From Segatella salivae DSM 15606 (GTDB taxonomy: Bacteria > Bacteroidota > Bacteroidia > Bacteroidales > Bacteroidaceae), in the NCBI RefSeq assembly GCF_000185845.1, contig NZ_GL629647.1, forward strand, positions 1,878,267 to 1,897,291: a DNA stretch of 19,025 bases, given 5' to 3'. Shown here piece by piece: positions 15,742-19,025 of this stretch (positions within the stretch are counted from its first letter, which is position 1; each line of letters begins with the position of its first letter). The translations under genes were made by a program, and so were the position numbers. The notes under the pieces were generated by a model. That model was not told the DNA's origin. It saw nothing but the letters and a program-made list of their open reading frames with translations, and did not search any database.

Positions 15742-15748
15742 TAACATT

Positions 15749-17080
15749 ATGAAACGCAAAATAGTTTTTATTTCATTGCTAACGCTCTGCCTAAGTGTAT
15801 CGGCACAGCAGGCAAAAGAAGACATTAGGTTAAACAGACTGTTAGTGACTGGAAACAATCTGGTAGTGGCTGGAAACTATCTGGCTTATCCTGGCCCATT
15901 ACAAAAGTCACTTACGCGAGCGCCTAAAGGCTACAAACCTTTTTATCTCAGTCATTATGGACGACACGGAAGCCGTTGGCTCATCGGAGATCGCGACTAT
16001 AATCAGCCTGTTCTCATGTTAGAGAGGGCCGATTCATTAGGAAAACTAACGCCGAAAGGGCAGGAAGTGCTTCGCGATTTGCGTCTGCTTCGCGATGCAG
16101 CCAAGGGGCGTGACGGCGAACTTACACCGCTTGGGGCTGAACAACACCGTCAGATTGCTGAACGGATGGTGCGGAATTTCCCCGAAATCTTTAAGGGAAA
16201 GACCCACGTTGACGCTAAAAGTACGGTGGTTATCCGCTGTATTCTGAGCATGGAAAACGCGCTTCAGCAGCTCGTTCGCATGAATCCAAAACTCGAAATC
16301 ACGCATGATGCAAGCTATCATGACATGTATTACATGAATCATAACGACACTTCGCTCTTCAAACAGCGTATGCCAAAGGCTGCACGTGAGGCATTTGACA
16401 ACTTCAGTAAACGTCATATTCATCCCGAACGACTAATGAATGAGCTCTTCAATGATAGCACTTATTGGCAAAAAGAGATAAATTTCAAACAACTATATAG
16501 CACACTTTTCAAGCAGGCTTCTAATGTTCAGAGTACTGAACTGCGTCATGAGCTCTCATTGTTTAACCTTTTTACAGACAAAGAACTCTATGATCTTTGG
16601 ACCACAAACAATGCTTGGTGGTATATCAACTATGGTCCTTCACCCCTCAATGGCGGTCAACAGCCAACGTCACAACGCTTTCTTTTGCGCAAGATTGTTA
16701 GTGAAGCAGACAGCTGTTTGATGTTGAATCATCCCAGTGTTACACTGCGTTATGGACACGATACGATGGTAATGCCGTTGACTTGCCTGTTAGATCTCGA
16801 CGGCATGGGTGTGCAAGTAGCCGACCTTGAGCAAGTAACGATGAAGGGATGGAATAATTATCGCATCTTCCCTATGGCCTGTAATCTTCAATTTGTGTAC
16901 TATCGTAAGCCGGGAAGTGACGATATTCTCGTCAAGATTCTACGCAATGAGAATGAAGCTAAGCTACCCATTGCAACCGATGTCTACCCATATTATCATT
17001 GGAAGGATGTCAGAGCGTATTGTCTAAAGGTAGCCGCTGACAGACCATTGGTGAGAGTTGGCGACCCAATAAAACACTAA
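15749..17080 (+). CDS. Exported histidine acid phosphatase (phytase/MINPP-like)
   Basis: A 443-residue protein of the histidine phosphatase superfamily, acid phosphatase branch. An N-terminal signal peptide is clear (MKRKIVFISLLTLCLSVSA, cut before QQ), so it acts in the periplasm or is lipid-free exported. The catalytic RHGxR motif is LSHYGRHGSRWL, with R72, H73 and R76. The proton-donor motif is GHDTMV (H337, D338), as in phytases, rather than the HAE motif of classical MINPP. Likely substrates are inositol phosphates or other organic phosphate esters. A 21-bp direct duplication gives the repeat LVTGNNL/VVAGNYL just after the signal peptide. The next gene, an alkaline phosphatase, begins 78 bp downstream in the same direction, so the two probably share phosphate scavenging. 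The first ATG fits the signal peptide and is kept as the start. Confidence 0.92.
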   Translation: MKRKIVFISLLTLCLSVSAQQAKEDIRLNRLLVTGNNLVVAGNYLAYPGPLQKSLTRAPKGYKPFYLSHYGRHGSRWLIGDRDYNQPVLMLERADSLGKLTPKGQEVLRDLRLLRDAAKGRDGELTPLGAEQHRQIAERMVRNFPEIFKGKTHVDAKSTVVIRCILSMENALQQLVRMNPKLEITHDASYHDMYYMNHNDTSLFKQRMPKAAREAFDNFSKRHIHPERLMNELFNDSTYWQKEINFKQLYSTLFKQASNVQSTELRHELSLFNLFTDKELYDLWTTNNAWWYINYGPSPLNGGQQPTSQRFLLRKIVSEADSCLMLNHPSVTLRYGHDTMVMPLTCLLDLDGMGVQVADLEQVTMKGWNNYRIFPMACNLQFVYYRKPGSDDILVKILRNENEAKLPIATDVYPYYHWKDVRAYCLKVAADRPLVRVGDPIKH

Positions 17081-17158
17081 TGACGTTGCAAAGAACAAAG
17101 AAAGAAACAGAAAACTAACTTTAATAAACTCAAATAATAACACTAAACCAAAACCAGA

Positions 17159-18628
17159 ATGAAAAGAAAGTTTTTGATATTAATGCTTTTAGCCTGCACG
17201 TTTTTAGGCCATGCACAAGTTAATCGGCCTAAGTTGGTTGTAGGAATTGTAGTAGATCAGATGCGCTGGGATTATCTTTACTTCTATAATAAGGAGTATG
17301 TTAGCGACGGATTCAAGCGACTTTTGTCAGAAGGATATAGCTGTCAGAACACTATGGTGCCTTATATTCCAACCGTAACTGCCATTGGTCACTCTTGCGT
17401 TTATACGGGAAGTGTGCCTGCTTTGATGGGAATCCTCGGCAATAGCTTCTATATTAACGGCAAGGATACCTATTGTTGTGGTGATGAAACGGTGCAAAGC
17501 GTAGGCAGTGATTCAAAAGAAGGCAAGATGTCTCCACGCAATTTGTTGGCTTCAACGATAGGAGATGAGTTGAAATTGGCTACAAACTATAAGTCAAAAG
17601 TCTTCGGAGTGGCACTCAAAGACCGTGCTTCAATCTTGCCAGCAGGCCATAGTGCCGATGCAGCTTATTGGTGGGATACGAGTGCCGGCCATTTTGTTAC
17701 GAGCACTTATTATATGAATCAGCTGCCAACATGGGTCAACGACTTCAACAAAGCACATCAACAGAAGCCGGGGTATGACATCAAACTCGATGTGAAAGGC
17801 ATCACCGTAACCTTTGATATGGCTGAGGCTATCTTGAAAAATGAGAATCTTGGTCAGGGAACGGAAACCGATATGCTCACTGTAAGCATATCTCCCACCG
17901 ACGCAATTGGCCATAAGTTCAGCACACGTGGCCCCGAAAACCACGATGCTTACATTCAACTCGACCGCGATCTTGCCCGTTTCTTCAAGACGTTGGATGC
18001 GCAAGTGGGACGCGGAAACTATCTCGTTTTCCTCACAGCTGACCATGGTGGCTCTCACAATCCTAACTTTATGCGCAGTCATAAGATGCCCGCGGGTGGC
18101 TTTGAATGCTGGAATGTGGTGAAAGAACTTAACCAACAGCTGCAACAAGTGTTTGGAACAACAACTAATTTTGTGTTGGGTGAGAATGCACTCCGCGTTT
18201 TCTTAGACCATAAGAGCATTGCTTCGGCCAACTTAAACCTCAAGGATGTGAAGGCAAAAGCAAAGGAATTGTTAGAGAAAAAGCCTAATGTCACCTATGT
18301 CGTTGACTATGATGAAGTGGCAACAATGCCTATTGCACAGCCTATTCGCGAGCGAATCATCAACGGATATAGCCGTGAACGTGGTGGAGATCTACTCATT
18401 GTGACGAATCCCGGCTGGATAAACAGCTCGGCAAATCCTACGTATAAGGGTACAAGTCATAGTCTTTGGAATCCAGACGATAGTCATATCCCATTGATTT
18501 TCATGGGTTGGGGCGTTAAACCGGGTGAGACTTCACGTCCTACTTTCATGACCGACATCGCACCGAGTGTATGTAGTCTGCTCCATATTCAAATGCCGAA
18601 TGCCTGTGTTGGCAATTCCGTTTTTTAG
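17159..18628 (+). CDS. Exported PafA-like alkaline phosphatase
   Basis: A 489-residue phosphomonoesterase of the alkaline phosphatase superfamily, close to the Bacteroidetes PafA type. The signal peptide MKRKFLILMLLACTFLGHAQ is clear. Metal ligand D33 (VVGIVVDQMRWD), nucleophile T74 (IPTVTAIGHS), N95 (GILGNSFY) and the K154-D-R156 pair (ALKDRASILPAGHSADAAYW) match the PafA active-site set; the lysine and arginine favour monoesters over diesters. Further metal ligands appear in SPTDAIGH, LTADHGGSHNP and GTSHSLWNPDDSHIP. The C-terminus (MPNACVGNSVF) is where this family usually ends, though it is somewhat shorter than the roughly 546 residues of the well-studied enzyme. It probably releases phosphate from organic esters in the periplasm, working with the acid phosphatase upstream. 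No Pho-box-like regulatory site was seen. Confidence 0.93.
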   Translation: MKRKFLILMLLACTFLGHAQVNRPKLVVGIVVDQMRWDYLYFYNKEYVSDGFKRLLSEGYSCQNTMVPYIPTVTAIGHSCVYTGSVPALMGILGNSFYINGKDTYCCGDETVQSVGSDSKEGKMSPRNLLASTIGDELKLATNYKSKVFGVALKDRASILPAGHSADAAYWWDTSAGHFVTSTYYMNQLPTWVNDFNKAHQQKPGYDIKLDVKGITVTFDMAEAILKNENLGQGTETDMLTVSISPTDAIGHKFSTRGPENHDAYIQLDRDLARFFKTLDAQVGRGNYLVFLTADHGGSHNPNFMRSHKMPAGGFECWNVVKELNQQLQQVFGTTTNFVLGENALRVFLDHKSIASANLNLKDVKAKAKELLEKKPNVTYVVDYDEVATMPIAQPIRERIINGYSRERGGDLLIVTNPGWINSSANPTYKGTSHSLWNPDDSHIPLIFMGWGVKPGETSRPTFMTDIAPSVCSLLHIQMPNACVGNSVF

Positions 18629-18656
18629 GACTTTGATTCAAAACACATTGCATCGT

Positions 18657-18694
18657 CGTAGCCATTGCGCTATTATTCTCATGCAATAGCTACG
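18657..18694 (+). terminator. Hairpin after the alkaline phosphatase gene
   Basis: A 12-position stem (18657-18668 with 18683-18694; GTAGCCATTGC against GCAATAGCTAC) with one mismatch and a 14-nt loop, 28 bp after the stop codon. The following sequence is only moderately T-rich, so the terminator role is likely but not certain. Confidence 0.55.
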
Positions 18695-18714
18695 CGCTTT
18701 GTGTTTATGGAGGT

Positions 18715-18957
18715 GGCAACGCTGCAAGCGTTATACCAATATTTCAAAGCATACATCCAACATTATAAATGTTGTAACCACGCAACGCTGTAGATGTCGC
18801 GCTAATATTTTAATGAATACATCAATCGTTGCGAATGTTACAACGATGCAACGCTGTAAGCGTTGTACCTTTGATAGCCCAGGGTTGACAAGAGAAAGCG
18901 TAGTCTACCCTGGGTTATTTGCCATTAGAGAGAACAACGCTGTAGGCGTTGTACCTT
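18715..18957. repeat. REP-like palindromic repeat array
   Basis: Four copies of a short palindrome close to CAACGC-TGTAA-GCGTTG begin at 18717, 18783, 18849 and 18935. The first three are spaced at exactly 66 bp because the sequence between them is also repeated in diverged form (AATATTT...ATACATC at 18738 and 18804). A related stem CAACATT-ATA-AATGTTG lies at 18758-18774. The last two copies flank a longer hairpin described separately. The remaining bases to 19025 are AT-rich and show no gene. No transposase gene is in view. Confidence 0.75.
18875..18917. repeat. CCCAGGGT/ACCCTGGG hairpin within the array
   Basis: TAGCCCAGGGT (18875-18885) pairs with ACCCTGGGTTA (18907-18917) over 11 positions including one G-T pair. 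Three more pairs (GAC/GTC) follow after one mismatch. It sits between the third and fourth short palindromes. Similar CCCAGGG/CCCTGGG hairpins are known to me as dispersed repeats in several bacterial phyla; that link is from memory. Confidence 0.65.
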
Positions 18958-19025
18958 TTTGTTTCCCTTACACTATTTTACCTTTAATTATCAATTATAT
19001 CACCCTCACAATTGTTTCATCTTGC

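Larger units (their letters stand above)
15108..15748. other. Gene-free stretch between bcp and the phosphatases
   Basis: About 640 bp without a supportable gene. The middle (15350-15443) holds a cluster of inverted repeats described separately. An open frame at 15421-15645 would give 74 residues with a hydrophobic tail, but it starts inside the repeat cluster, has no promoter or ribosome site and resembles no known family. The right end carries the promoter of the acid phosphatase gene. Confidence 0.6.

Noticed and set aside
18715..18957. CRISPR array
   Set aside because: The repeats are diverged, the 66-bp spacers are themselves related, the last spacing differs, and no cas gene is near.

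Overview
The window looks like chromosomal DNA of a Bacteroidales bacterium, most likely Prevotella or a close relative. This rests on protein family content, a repeated promoter pattern (a TTTG-like -33 box about 20 bp from a TAnnTTTG -7 box), mostly absent Shine-Dalgarno sequences, a tRNA gene without an encoded CCA end, and the style of the intergenic repeats. The genus is an inference; no marker gene settles it.

Positions 7-8149, minus strand: a tightly packed run read right to left. It holds miaB (tRNA methylthiolation), an MsbA-like ABC exporter, an LtaS-like membrane sulfatase-fold transferase, a lipid A acyltransferase of the LpxL/HtrB type, a GT90/CAP10-like glycosyltransferase and a LicD-family transferase. 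Apart from miaB this reads as an envelope glycolipid module: acylation, flipping, sugar addition, and two enzymes of phospho-group transfer families. Positions 8398-10407, also minus, hold a two-gene unit, an extended-SDR NAD epimerase/dehydratase followed with no gap by a PAP2-type membrane phosphatase/transferase. A good promoter lies in front of the epimerase.

Positions 10408-11360: a long non-coding stretch with inverted repeats, then a tRNA-Pro(GGG) gene with a strong promoter and a clear intrinsic terminator. The AT-rich leader of an AAA/DUF4143 ATPase gene follows and carries a 16-bp perfect palindrome. The ATPase (11361-12812) is visibly AT-richer than its neighbours and looks like an accessory gene.

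Positions 12932-15107, plus strand: ribD, yaaA and bcp, that is riboflavin synthesis followed by two peroxide-defence genes in one probable transcription unit. After a 640-bp gene-free stretch that contains a second copy of the repeat style seen near 10700, two exported phosphatases follow: a histidine acid phosphatase (15749-17080) and a PafA-like alkaline phosphatase (17159-18628). The window ends in a gene-free array of short palindromic repeats, three of them spaced at exactly 66 bp, with a longer CCCAGGGT/ACCCTGGG hairpin between the last two.

No clearly new multi-gene system is visible. The items most worth a second look are the REP-like array at the right end, the repeat family shared by two intergenic regions, the serine in place of threonine at the predicted nucleophile of the LtaS-like enzyme, the A-C mismatch in the tRNA-Pro anticodon stem, and -7 boxes placed only 6-7 nt before two start codons.
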